A DNA stretch of 64,000 bases from assembly GCA_963575745.1 (NCBI GenBank), contig CAUYUJ010011203.1, positions 192,152 to 256,151 of the forward strand. Direction: 5' to 3'. The notes under the pieces are model-generated. The model ran no database searches, had not been told where the DNA came from, and worked only from the letters and a program-made list of their open reading frames with translations. Positions 45,537 to 57,081 of the stretch are shown here, piece after piece; the stretch's first letter is position 1; every line of letters begins with the position of its first letter. This DNA is from Prorocentrum cordatum (taxonomy: Eukaryota > Sar > Dinophyceae > Prorocentrales > Prorocentraceae). A program made the translations under genes and the position numbers.

Positions 45537-45540
<4 letters not shown>
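43255..45540. repeat. CCTCAGGATTCC repeat block with about 480-bp higher-order unit
   Basis: About 2.3 kb of (A)GGATTCCTCAGGATCCC-type units with a 10-14-bp period. Two markers show a larger period: a GGGGTTCTCAGGATTCCGTTGGG segment near 43497, 43914, 44364, 44889 and 45376, and CTCCAAAxAGTCCGAYGG near 44056, 44537 and 45033. Higher-order spacing is 417-525 bp. Ser/Gly/Asp/Pro frames are by-products. Confidence 0.85.
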
Positions 45541-45567
<27 letters not shown>

Positions 45568-45880
45568 GGCCGCCGCCGCCGTCTTCGTGAGGGTCCCTGA
45601 GGGTGCCTTAGCTGCACACGGGGCCGGAGAAAGGGGTAGCGCACGGGGAGCGTTTTTTTGTGGAGGGAACAACACAGATGACGGGGCATACGGGGCCGGA
45701 GTGTACATTTGCCCACCGCGGCGCGAAACCGCCGCGGATGGCCTCTCGCAGGGCCGGAGAAGTTGTCGTCACAGAGCGTCTCAGGACGGGGCCGGAATAT
45801 GTGCCCGTCCACAAGGGGAGTGGCAACGGAGGCTCCGGCCCTGCCCGGGGCCGGAGTGTACGCCTTTCCGTTGTTGACGT
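45541..45880. repeat. GTC tract and CGGGGCCGGAG repeats
   Basis: (GTC/GCC)n at 45527-45587, then ACGGGGCCGGAG at irregular spacing to 45862. Confidence 0.65.
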
Positions 45881-46870
45881 TGGTGTCGTTTGTTGTTGTT
45901 GTTGTTGGTCTTGTTGTTGTTGCTGTCATTATTGTTATTGTTGTTGATGGTGGTGTTGGTGTTGTTGTTGGTGGTGTTGTTTTTGTTGTTGTTATTGAAT
46001 TCTCACTTCGGAAGAATAATTATTGTTGATCCCCCCCCACCGGTCATACGGGTTTTTCTCAATCAAAGTGTGCCCCTCGACGCTCGCTCCCGCCCGAGAC
46101 GTCCTCGCATTTTATTCAGGAATCGCGCTCACGCTTGGAACTTTCCTACAATTTATTCAGGAATCGCTCTCCCGGCGCTCTGGAGTCGCGCTCTCGCTGG
46201 AGACTTGCTTGCAACTTACTGAAAAATGGCCTTGCGTTGGAATTTCTTGCAATTTGCCCAAGCGCCGCGCTCCCGACACCCAGGCACCCAGGAGTCGTGC
46301 CCAGTGTGGCCCCATGTGCATGCCCATCGTGGCCCCGCTGTCGCCATTTGTGTCCCCCCACTGTCCTACGTGGCCCAGTTGCTACCTTCAGTGGCCCCAT
46401 AGTTGCCTTCTGCGGCCCCGCATTATCTGCACTTCGTGGCCCCCGCTCGTTCGCGCTCTTCGTGGCCCCATACGCATTCCCTTCGTGTCCCCGCTGTCGC
46501 CCTTCGTGGCCTACTTCGTGCCCTTCGTGGCCCTGCTGTCGTTCTCTCGCGCTCTCGCTTTCGCTCGTCGTCGCCGTCGTCGTCGTCGCCGTCGTCTTCG
46601 ACGTCGTCGTCGTCGTCGTCGTCGTGGTCGGTCCCCTGTCCGTCCTTCTTGGGGTCGGGTCGACGGTCCGCGACCGCCCCTCCGATCAGCGCTGCCGCTG
46701 GCCAGGCCGACGGTCCGCGGCCGCCCCGCCGCCTGCCGGGGCCCGGCCTGCAGGGAAGAAAGGTATACCCCCAAAAGGGGGTCGATCGAAGACGAAGAAG
46801 ACGGGTATCGAGGGTTTGGGGAACACGCGTTATTGGACACTCGAGCATAGACGGGCGAACAGTATTAAAA
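45881..46870. repeat. TTG-bounded satellite, unit 2
   Basis: GAATTCTCACTTC head at 45997, GGTATACC tail marker at 46762. Same internal order as unit 1, but the second TTCAGGAATC block and following CCCGGGTTACAACAACAA segment are missing near the head. Confidence 0.85.
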
Positions 46871-48015
46871 TTAGCGTTGTGATTGTTATTGCTGTTGTTG
46901 CTGATGTTGTTGTTGGTGGTGTTGTTGCTGTTGCTGCTGCTGTTGATGTTGCTGTTGTTGCTGTTGTTGGTGTTGTTGTTGTTGGTTGTATTGTTGTTGT
47001 TGCTGTTGTTGTTGTTGTAGTTGTTGGTGTTGTTGTTGTTGTTGCTGTTGTTGTTGTTGTTGTTGTTGTTTTGTTGTTGTGTTGTTGTTTTGTTGTTGTT
47101 TTGTTGTTGTTGTTGTTGAATTCTCACTTCGGAGGAATAATTGTTGTTGATCCCCCCCACCGGTGCATATTGTTGTTCTCGATCAAAGTGTGCCCCTCGA
47201 CGCTAGCACCCTTTGTTTTTTGACAAGGCAAATTTTCCTGCTCAAACTGGGCCCCTGGCCCCCGGGTTACAACAACAATGGCTCCCGCCTGAGGCATCCT
47301 TACAATCTAGCCAGGACCCCCGCTCCCGCCCGAGACGTCCTCGCATTTTATTCAGGAATCGCGCTCTCGCTTGGGATTTCCTTACATGTTATTCCGGAAT
47401 CGCTCTCCCGGCGCTCTGGAGTCGCGCTTTCGCTGGAGACTTGCTTGCAACTTACTGAAGAATGGTGCACTTTGCCCAAACCCCGCGCTCCCGACACCCA
47501 GGCACCCAGGAGTCGCGCCCATTGTGGCCCCATGTGCATGCCCATCGTGGCCCCGCTGTCGCCATTTGTGCCCCCCTCACTGTCCTACGTGGCCCAGTTG
47601 CTACCCTCAGTGGCCCCATAGTTGCCTTCTGCGGCCCCGCATTATCTGCACTTCGTGACCCCCGCTCGTTCGCGCTCTTCATGGCCCCATACGCATTCCC
47701 TTCGTGTCCCCGCTGTCGCCCTTCGTGGCCTACCTCGTGCCCTTCGTGGCCCTGCTGTCGTTTTCTCTCGCTCTCGCTTTCGCTCGTCGTCGCCGTCGTC
47801 TTCGACGTCGTCGTCGGTCCCCTGTCCGTCTCTCTTGGGGTCGGGTCGACGGTCCGCGGACGCCCCGCCGCCCCGCCGCTTGCCGGGGCCCTGCCTGCAG
47901 AAAAAAACGTATACCCCCAAAAGGGGTTCGATCGAAGACGAAAAGGGCGGGTATCGAGGTTTGGGAAACACGCGTTATTGGACACTCGAGCATATAAGGG
48001 CGAACAGTCTTAAAA
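46871..48015. repeat. TTG-bounded satellite, unit 3
   Basis: (TTG)n 46880-47117, head at 47118, tail marker (variant CGTATACC) at 47908. The CGCTGCCGCTGG segment before the tail is deleted in this unit. Confidence 0.85.
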
Positions 48016-49105
48016 TGATTGTTGTTGTTGTTGCTGCTGTTGTTGCTGCTGCTGTTGCTGTTGTTGTTGTTGTTGTCGTTGTTGGTGTTGTTGTTGGTGG
48101 TGGTGTTGTTGCTGTTGAGGTTGTTGTTGTTGTTGTCGTCGTCGTTGTTGTTGTTGTTGTATTCTGATTCCTAAAGAATCATTATTGTCGATCCCCCCAT
48201 CACCGGTGCATGCTGTTTTTATCTCCATCGAAGTGTGCCCCTCGACGCTCGCACCCTGTTTTTTAAACAGCGAAAGCATTCCTGCTGAAACTGGCCCCCT
48301 GGCCCCCCGGTTACAGCAACAACCGCTCCCGCCCGAGACGTCCTCGCATTTTATTCAGGAATCAACTCTCGCTGGGGACGTCCTTACATTTTATTCAGGA
48401 CTCGCTCTCCCGGAGCTCCGGGGTCCCGCTTTCGCTGGAGACTTGCTTGCAACTTACTGAAGAATGGCCTTGCGTTGGGATTTCTTGCAATTTGCCCAAG
48501 CGCCGCGCTGCCGACACCCAAGCACCCAGGAGTCGCGCCCGTTGTGACCCCATGTGCGTGCCCTTCGTGGCCCCGCTGCCGCCATTCGTGTCCCCCTCAT
48601 TGTCCTACGTGGCCCAGTTGCTACCCTCAGTGGCCCCATAGTTGCCTTCTGTGGCCCCGCATTATCTGCACTTCGTGTCCCCCGCTCGGTCGCGCTCTTC
48701 GTGGCCCCATACGCATTCCCTTCATGTCCCCGCTGTCGCCCTTCGTGGCCTACTTCGTGCCCTTCGTGGCCCTGCTGTCGTTCTCTCTCGCTCTCGCTTT
48801 CGCTCGTCGTCGCCGTCGTCTTCGACGTAGTCGTCGTCGTCGTCGTCGTCGTTGTGGTCGGTCCCTTGTCCGTCCCTCTTGGGGTCTGGTCGACGGTCCG
48901 CGGCCGCCCCGCCGATCAGCGCTGCCGCTCGCCAGGCCGACGGTCCGCGGCCGCCACGCCGCTTGCCGGGGCCCGGCCTGCAGGGAAGAAAGGTATACCC
49001 CCAAAAGGGGTTCGATCGAAGACGAAGAGGGCGGGTATCGAGGGTTTGGGAAACACGCGTTATTGGACACTCGAGCATATAAGGGCGAACAGTCTTAAAA
49101 TGATT
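48016..49105. repeat. TTG-bounded satellite, unit 4
   Basis: Diverged head (TATTCTGATTCCTAAAGAATC) near 48160, tail marker at 48992. Internal order as in unit 1. Confidence 0.85.
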
Positions 49106-50310
49106 GTTGCTGTTGTTGTTGTTGTTGAACTCTCACTTCCGAAGAATAATCATTGTTGATCCCCCCTGTCCGGTGCCCATTGATTTTTTCAATTGAAGTG
49201 CTTCCTCCGGGGCTCGCACCCTGGTTTTTGACAGGGAAAGCCTTGCGGATCAGATTGCGTTGTTGGGCCCCGGACTACAACAACAACAACGGCTCCCGCC
49301 TTAGATTTCCTCACAATTTACTCAGGACCCCCGCTCCCGCCTGAGACTTCCTCAAAATTTACTCCGGAAGGGCGCTCCCGCTTCAGACTTTCTTACATTT
49401 TATTCAAAAACGGCGCTCCCGTTTGAGACTTCCTTATTCAGGACCCCTGCTCCCGCCCGAGACTTCCTCATAATTTACTCACAAATGGCGCTCTCGCTTA
49501 GGATTTCCTTGCAATTTATTGCAGCATCGCGTTCTCGACGCTCACGAACCACGCTCGCGCCAAGGACGCCCTCGCAATTTACATAGGAATCGCGCTCTCG
49601 CTTAACACTTCCTCGCAATTTACGCAAAAATCCCGTTTGAATGTCCCGCCCGCCCGACCCGCCCGTCAGGGTCCGCCCGCCCGACCGGCGCTCCCGCCTG
49701 AGACGTCCGACAATGTACTCGGGACCCCCGCTCCCGCCCAACTCTTCCTTGAGGAATACGCCCCCGCCTAGGACTTCCTCGAACGTTCACACTCTTACCC
49801 TCCTGCCCCTTCCTCCCCATCCAACCTCCCTCCTCCCTCCCCTCTCCCTCATATCCACCCTCCTCCTCCCTCTTCCTCTCTCCCCTCACCCTCCTCCCAT
49901 AACCCTTCTCCCTCCTCTCTTCGCCCTCCCCTCTCCAGCCTCCTCCTTCCTCCCTCCTCTGTCTCTCTATCTCCAATCGTCCCCCCCCCCTCCTCGCCCC
50001 CTCTCTCCTGGCGCGTTCCCCATTTAGCCTCGTCCCTCCCCCTCCCTTCCTCCCACTCTCCCTCGTTCTCCCCCTTCTTCTTCTTGCAAGGCCCGCGCTA
50101 ATTCCAACGGTGGGCAAAGAGCTGCGTGCCCCATCCTCCGAATAATTCCCCGCCCGTTCACGCCCGCTTGTGCAAGCCCGCCCGCCCCCGCAAAAAGGAA
50201 GAATCCCCCCAGAAGGGGGTACGCTCGAAGACGAAGGGGGCGGGTATCGAGGGCGTGGGTATACACGTTGCATGGCACGCGGGCAAGTAAGAGCGAATAG
50301 TCTTAAAATG
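49106..50310. repeat. TTG-bounded satellite, unit 5, rearranged
   Basis: Head GAACTCTCACTTCC at 49127. The CTCCCGCYTGAGACTTCCTC sub-repeat is expanded to about ten copies (49290-49790). The middle is replaced by a CCTCC-rich stretch (49795-50080), and the tail marker is degenerate (about 50192-50220). Confidence 0.75.
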
Positions 50311-51330
50311 ATTGTTGTTGTTGTTGCTGCTCTTGTTGTTGAATTCTCATTTCGGAATGAAAATTATTGCTTACCCCCACCACCGGTGCATACTGTTTTT
50401 TCTCTATCAAAATGTGCCCCTCGACGCTCGCACCGTTTTTTTGACCAAGAAAGTTTTCCTGCTCAAACCGGGCCCCTGGCCCCCGGGTTACAACAACAAT
50501 GGCTCCCGCCTGAGACATCCTCACAATTTAGCCAGGACCCCCGCTCCCGCCCGAGACTTCCTCGCAGTTTATTCAGGAATCGCGTTTTCGCTTCGGACTT
50601 CCTTAAGATTTATTCAGGAATCGCTCTCCCGGCGCTCTGGAGTCGCGCTCTCGCTGGAGACTTGCTTGCAACTTACTGAAGAATGGCCCTACGTTGGGAT
50701 TTCTTGCAATTTGCCCAAGCGCCGCGCTCCCGACACCCAGGCACCCTGGAGTCGCTCCCGTTGTGGCCCCATGTGCATGCCCTTCGTGGCCCCGCTGTCG
50801 CCAGTCGTGTCCCCCTCACTGTCCTACGTGGCCCAGTTGCTACCCTCAGTGCCCCATAGTTGCCTTCTGTGGCCCCGCATCATCTGCACTTCGTGGCCCC
50901 CGCTCGTTCGCGCTCTTCGTGGACACATACGCACTCCCTTCGTGTCCCCGCTGTCGCCCTTCGTGGCCTACTTCGTGGCCTTCGTGGCCCTGCTGTCGTT
51001 CTCTCTCGCTCTCGCTTTCGCTCGTCGTCGCCGTCGTCGGCGTCGCCGCCGTCTTCGACGTCGTCGTCGTCGTCGTCGTCGTGGTCGGTCCCCTGTCCGT
51101 CCCTCTTGGGGTCGGGTCGACGGTCCGCGGCCGCCCCGCCGATCAGCGCTGCCGCTGGCCAGGCCGACGGTCCGCGGCCGCCCCGCCGCTTGCCGGGGCC
51201 CGGCCTGCAGGGAAGAAAGGTATACCCCCCAAAAGGGGTCGATCGAAGACGAAGAGGGCGGGCATCGAGGGTTTGGGAAATACGCGTTATTGGACACTCG
51301 AGCACATAAGGGCGAACAGTCCTAAAATTG
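50311..51330. repeat. TTG-bounded satellite, unit 6
   Basis: Head GAATTCTCATTTC at 50341, tail marker at 51219, full internal order. It is the last unit and is followed by a long TTG tract. Confidence 0.85.
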
Positions 51331-51608
<278 letters not shown>

Positions 51609-51611
51609 TGT

Positions 51612-51985
51612 CATCGTCAACCCTGCAACCCACCCTGCGACCACCACCCGCGACCCACCCCGCAACCCACCCCGCGACTCACCCCGCGACCCACCCCGCG
51701 ACCCAGCCCGCGCGCGACCCACCCCCGACACACCTCGTGACTCGCCCGCGACCCACCCCGCGACACACCCTGTGACTCACCCCGCGACCCACCCGCGACC
51801 CACCCGCGACCCACCCCGCGACCCACCCCGCAACTCACCCCGCGACCCACCCCGCGACCCAGCCGCGACCCACCCGCGACCCACCCGCGACCCACCCGCG
51901 ACCCATCCGCGACCCATGCGCGACCCACCCGCGACCCACCCGCGACCAAGCCCGCGACCGACCCGCGACCCACCCGTTACCCACC
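51612..51985. repeat. CGACCCACCC minisatellite
   Basis: About 35 copies of CGACCCACCC(C)G, period 10-11 bp. Confidence 0.92.
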
Positions 51986-52535
51986 CCGCAATCAACCCAC
52001 ATTGTTTTCACGAAAAAATCGGTGCCTGCGGCGGGCTCAATGCATAATTTGTGAAAGTTAGGCGCCAGCGGCCGCCTTCTTCAGAGCCTCGCAGACTGAC
52101 GACGTCCTCGCCGCCCCCTCACTCTTATCCGCAACTGCGGTGCTACGTTATCATTATTGATGTCAATACTACTATTATCACTGGTATTTGCATTTTTGTT
52201 ATTATCGGAGATATCGTGATTTTGTTCACAACGCCGACCCCCAGAGGTCTAGGCTCCTTCCCCTGGACGGGCTTTCATACCGAATGATTGTTTCACAGTC
52301 CTGGGGCCCGTCAAGGCCCCACGGAGGCCGAAAACTGCGAAAACCTCTTCGAAACTTGCTACAACAGTTCACCGTTGCCCTTCGCGCCGCGCAAGACCGC
52401 GTCTTGACTGCATTCCTCTGCAAATGGCAGCGGTCGAAGCCTCCTAGATCGTGTCCGAGTAGATGGGGTCGGAGGATTGCACCGAATCGCCAATGCATCG
52501 CCGGCGTGCAGGAAAGCGGGCGCCACTTCGGGCCA
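51986..52535. other. Unassigned sequence
   Basis: Contains a lower-GC patch at 52140-52220. No gene recognised. Confidence 0.45.
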
Positions 52536-52557
52536 CACCGCCGATGCATCGGCGGTG
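52536..52557. repeat. Perfect 22-bp palindrome
   Basis: Centre CCGCCGATGCATCGGCGG, extended by two matched bases on each side. A degenerate relative, GCCAATGCATCGCCGGCG, lies at about 52489. Confidence 0.9.
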
Positions 52558-52734
52558 CGGCGTGATCAACCGATCGCATCTGCTCGGACCCCATCTGGGA
52601 GGCCCAGAGGGTGGCCTCCCCTGCGCCGCAGCTCCAGCGGGAGCGCCACCGCGAGCGCCGCCGCGGCGAACAGGGCCACCGTATGCGAGGCGACGCACCC
52701 TCGCCGCCGCCTCGACGGCCGAGGCGCAGACGAC

Positions 52735-52735
52735 C

Positions 52736-52767
<32 letters not shown>

Positions 52768-53092
52768 AACAGCGACGAAGACGACGACGATCTCGACGAT
52801 GACGACGATCTCGACAACGATCTCGACGACGATCTCGACTTCGACGACGACGAAGACGACGACCACGACGGCGGCGGCAGACGCCGACGACAACGACGGC
52901 GACGACGACGACAAGGACGACCACGAGGACGTCGACGACGAGGCGACGGCGAGGACAACGAGACGACGGCGGCGGCGGCGGCGACGACGACAACCACGAC
53001 GACAAGGACGACCACGAGGGCGTCGACGACGAGTCGGCGGCGAGGACAACGAGACGACGGTGGCGACGGCGGCGACGAGGGCCGGACTTCGA
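52735..53092. repeat. GAC microsatellite with 91-bp tandem duplication
   Basis: (GAC)n with GATCTC interruptions. ACAAGGACGACCACGAGG and the following 70 bp occur at 52911 and again at 53002. Confidence 0.85.
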
Positions 53093-53188
53093 GGATCCAG
53101 GGCACCTGCTTGGCCCCGCTGGTCGCGCGATGCGCGGTTACCTTCGCACCCCCGCTTGTGACCTTCGATGGGCGAGGTCTCGGGGATC

Positions 53189-53371
53189 TGCTGACCCGGG
53201 TCAATGCAGACCCGGGTCAGCAGGAAACCAAAAACTGCAATGCAGGAACAAAAAATGCAACGCAGTCTTCGCAAACCCGGGTCAGCCAGAGGGGGTCTTC
53301 GCAGGATCCTGCAGGATCTGGCGCCCTGGCTGACCCCCCTTTGCATTGACCCCCGTCTCAAGGCTCCCGAA
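53189..53371. repeat. Dispersed repeat E, copy 2
   Basis: GACCCGGGTCARYRSAGACC twice near 53195-53220, then CAGGATCCTGCAGGATCTGG and CCCCGTCTCAAGGCTCC. Matches 14941-15125 in order. Confidence 0.75.
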
Positions 53372-54039
53372 GGTCTCACGCGCGCTGGAGGCCGGCGAGG
53401 TGCCCTCCCCGCGCGAGCCCTCCTTGAGGGCGGCCCTCTGAGCAGGCCTGGGACCCCGCCCAGGAGGCCCTCCTCGAGGAGGGCCGTGGCAAGCCTGAGC
53501 TGCATCGGAACGCAGCGTCGGAGCGGATCGCGGAATCGGACCGGGTCGCCAGCAAAACGTCCCAGGCATCAGATCGCCACGCCTGGCTGCGGCCAGCCCC
53601 GGCCGATGCTGGTGGATCGGACCGAGTCGGAAAGTCGCGGCCGCAGCCGAGTCGAGTCGCATCAGGCGGCCTGCCTCGGCGGGAACCACCCCGCCAGAGG
53701 TCCAGGCCGATCCTGAGGCCTGGATAGGCGTCCTCGCCTCCCTGGCCAAGCCAGGAGGGCGTCCGCGCCAAACCAAGGGACCCAGAATGCGTTGGGCAAC
53801 ATGTCCCAAAAAGAAGGGGACCCAGACATCCTCCAATTTGATGTGTCCAATCCGTGGCCCAGGAGGACCCGACACCTTCCCCAGGATTAGTTTTTGTCTC
53901 GGATCCATCGTTCATGTCCCCGGGCCCGATGACGGGCCCAGGCAGTCGAAATCGAGAGAACAACAAAAAAACGCAAGGCGTGAAAACGAAACATCGTCGC
54001 AGATCTCCAAAGCGGCGGGTGCAAACCATACCCTCCGCT
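53372..54039. other. Unassigned sequence
   Basis: GC-rich. Overlapping 170-220-residue frames occur on both strands without motifs. No gene supported. Confidence 0.45.
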
Positions 54040-54185
54040 GGGGAAACCAAACTCTGTACCGATACCGTTATTCCCTGGAACTCTCCCAGGGTGCGTTCTG
54101 ACTAGGATTTCAAGGCGAATCCAGCGGTAGCAACGGCAACGAGGGCCTCCCAGAGGAACCAAGAAGGCGAAAACGAAGAAGGCTA
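54040..54185. repeat. Dispersed repeat F, copy 2
   Basis: GTACCGATACCGTTATTCCC, CCCAGGGTGCGTTCTGAC, GGCGAATCCAGCGGTAGC and AAGGCGAAAACGAAG, the same order as at 10358-10500. Confidence 0.75.
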
Positions 54186-55230
54186 GCGGTATATGCACCT
54201 CTTCCTCCGCTGACCCTCCGTCGCCCCAAAAACACAGATCGCGTTCGCTGCCCCTCCGCGAGCTTCGAGCCCTCGGCCTCGTCCCAAAAGGGGCCGGCGT
54301 TCCGCCGAGACCTGTCCCGTGAGAGGCCCCCCGCGGGGCCCCGAGGACACCTCGGGGGGCCCGAGAGAACCCCAGCCATACCGATGCCTTTGCGCGGCGC
54401 CAGGGGGGGGGTCCAGGATTCTGGCTCACATTCATAACTAAATGCCAAACAAGGCCAGTACGAGAACAAAATCGGGTGAGGCTGAATCGAGAATCTCTGA
54501 AATCTGGAGGCTCTGGAGGATGTCTGGGGCGCCGCGGCCTTCTCAGAGCGTTCCGGAACGCTCTGAGAGCGTTCCGAACGCTCTTGAACGGATTTAGACT
54601 CGTCCTAGCCCCGTCCGATAAGAAAAATGTGCAGTCAGGATGCAAGAGCCGTGGACGCCCATGCCGAGGCGCTCGAGCGGGGCTGACCATCGAGAGTGGA
54701 CGAGGATGGACCAGAGATGCAAGGGTCACCCTTGGAAAGACGATCATCCCAACTGGTAGTTTTGAATGCACGCACGAGCTAACACAACTTCGCGCACCAC
54801 GCACCGCGCCCCTCGATTGCAGTCTTCGGTGCTACAGTGAGAAGCGGCGTGTAATGGACGCAGGAGCCTTTCAGGCCACGGCGAGCCTCGGCCGCGAACA
54901 AATTCCCCGATCTAGATCAGGACGAACAATCCGCCATTGTATCTTCGGCACGTAGTGAAGTGCCCCCCAAGGCTCATGTAGCTTTGCGAGGTAGGAGGGC
55001 TTGTGGTTCTTAAGGTGTCGCAAGGGCCCCGAACCGCAGTTTCCCAGGCGGTCCCAGGCCCTGCCAGGGTGTGTCGTCTGAGCTCTTGGGACGCCAAGAA
55101 AACCCCAAGACTGACCAAGAGGAACCTAAGAGCTCTCCAATTATCCTTCCTCCCATATCCTCCTCCTCCATCATCCTCCTCCTGCCTCCTGCCTCCCTGT
55201 TGCCCCTCCGCACACCTTTCCTACTGGGAT
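54186..55230. other. Unassigned sequence
   Basis: A GAACGCTCTGAGAGCGTTCC inverted pair lies at about 54548-54570. The dispersed 20-mer is at 54874-54893. A CTCCTCC patch lies at 55146-55190. No gene recognised. Confidence 0.5.
54874..54893 (+). repeat. Dispersed 20-mer GGCCACGGCGAGCCTCGGCC
   Basis: Exact copy in a context unrelated to the 2.3-kb repeat, preceded by GGAGCCTTTCA. Confidence 0.85.
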
Positions 55231-55535
55231 GCTGCGAACTGCGAAACTGTGGCTACTTTCGAGGGCTCCTGGAAGGTCTGGTGGACAGGAGTTACACGCA
55301 GAACCATAGTGAGACCTCGCAACTCCCTGAGTTGCTGCGAACTGCGCAACTGTCGCCGCTTTCGTGGGCTCCTGGGAGGTCCAGCGGAGTCGGGGCCTAC
55401 GCGGATCCAGCCGAGACCTCGCGGAGCTCTGGGAGGCTGCGAAGTGCGCAAGTGGCGCCACTTTCGTGAGCTCCTCCCGGAACGAACGCATGGCGTAGAT
55501 GAGGGCAGCATATCTGCTGGCAAGCGATGCGCTCT
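55231..55535. repeat. Three-copy 102-103-bp tandem repeat
   Basis: GCTGCGAACTGCG...GGGCTCCTGG begins at 55231, 55334 and 55436. Periods 103 and 102 are not both multiples of three, so conservation is not at protein level. Confidence 0.85.
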
Positions 55536-55686
55536 GGTGTATGGAACGGTAATACAAATCCGCCGACCCTGTCGGCGTGTGGAATGCCTTGCTCGTCGTG
55601 GTTGCTGTCCTCGTACGTACTCGTTGTCTTCTTTTCCGGGTCCCTCGCCGCTCCCCCCTCTTTCCCTGGGCCCTCGTCCTCAAGCG

Positions 55687-55731
55687 CGCCAGCCAAAGCG
55701 AAATGAAGCAACCCAGCCAAAGCGAAATGTT
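55687..55731. repeat. Two-copy repeat AGCCAAAGCGAAATG
   Basis: AGCCAAAGCGAAATG occurs twice, about 25 bp apart. Confidence 0.75.
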
Positions 55732-55919
55732 GGCAACGTAGTCGTTGAGTCAAAGGGAAGCCCCTTCCCTTTGATCATCTTTGATCCCTTCCCCGCTGGG
55801 GGGGGAGCGTCCCGGGGGGGGTCCCAGAAAGGGTCCCGGGTCAAAATACCATCCCCCGTTTGCGGCGTTTACTAAGGGATCCTCTGTAGATGCTCTGGAG
55901 GTGGGGGTCGCCACGACGG

Positions 55920-56080
55920 ATCTGCAAGAGCGCCCCTAGACGGCTCAAGCCCCACAAGATAGCCCAAGAACGTCTAAGGACAGCAAAAGGGGGCCCTCAG
56001 ACGGGTCAAAAGAACCCCACAAGGACTCTCAAGAAGGCCCGGAGACACCATATTCATTGATTTTCTGAAATGGTTATGTT
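55920..56080. repeat. CAAGA-GGCC repeat, short block
   Basis: CCCAAGAACG and CTCAAGAAGGCCC variants followed by TTCATTGATTTTCTGAAATGG, the same marker type as at 6950. Confidence 0.6.
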
Positions 56081-56176
56081 ATGTCCCCACCCTCCCCCTC
56101 CCATTTCCGTCGAGGGACCTGCCTCCAGAATCGGTTGCTTCTACTCGCCTACTCGCTTCCTCTCACTGCTCCACGA

Positions 56177-56230
56177 CTCCTCCTCCTCCTCCTCCTCCTC
56201 CTCCTCCTCCTCCTTCTCCTCCTCCTCTTC
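56177..56230. repeat. CCT microsatellite
   Basis: (TCC)n just before the TTATTA island. Confidence 0.85.
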
Positions 56231-56925
56231 TTATCATTATTATTCTTACTATTCGTCTTCTTCTTCTTCGTCTTCTTCTTATTATTCTTCTTATTCGTCT
56301 TCTTCTTTTGCTTCTTACTATTATTATTCGTAGTAGTAGTCTTATTCTTATTAGTATTATTCTTCGTATTAATTTAATGGTCTTATTAGTAATAAGGTGT
56401 TATTCTTATTATTCTTATTAGTCTTCATATTCTTATTATCATTAAAAAGTATCATTAATAGTATTACTGATATTCTTCTTATTAGTCGTATAATTATTAT
56501 TCTGAATACTAGTACCCTTAGTATGTTTATTATTGTTATTATTGTTCGTAGTCTTATTCTCCCTCGTATTAATATGATTCGTCGTATTCTTCGTATTATT
56601 CTCCGTATTCGTATTAGTATTAGCGTTAGTGTTCTTATTACCCGTCGTAATACTATGTGCATTCTGGTTCTTAGTATTAGTATTATTATTCGTCTTAGTA
56701 TGATTAGTATTCGTCGTATTCGCATTGTTATAGTCGCATTGTTATTCATGTTATTAGTACTATTACTCTTATTAGTGTTAGTCGCCGTATGCTGATTATT
56801 CTTATTCGTCTTATGAGTATTAGCATTGTTCGACTTATGTTTTTGTAGTATTACGATTATTAGTATTATTCGTATTCGTGTTCGCCTTCTTCTTCTGCTT
56901 ATTAGTAATAATATTATGATTCGTC
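56231..56925. repeat. TTATTA/TTCTTATTAGT low-GC repeat island
   Basis: About 700 bp of (TTA/TTC/GTA/TTAG)n. It is the most AT-rich stretch of the window and has sharp edges against CCT repeats on both sides. Ile/Arg-rich frames are by-products. Confidence 0.9.
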
Positions 56926-56981
56926 TTCCTCCTCCTCCTCCGCCTCCTCCTCCTCCGCCTCCTCCTCCTCCTCATCCCCCT

Positions 56982-57081
56982 NNNNNNNNNNNNNNNNNNN
57001 NNNNNNNNNNNNNNNNNNNNNNNNNNNNNNNNNNNNNNNNNNNNNNNNNNNNNNNNNNNNNNNNNNNNNNNNNNNNNNNNN
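56982..57081. other. Assembly gap (100 N)
   Basis: Exactly 100 N between two CCT-rich sequences. The round number means the true gap length is unknown. Confidence 0.99.
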
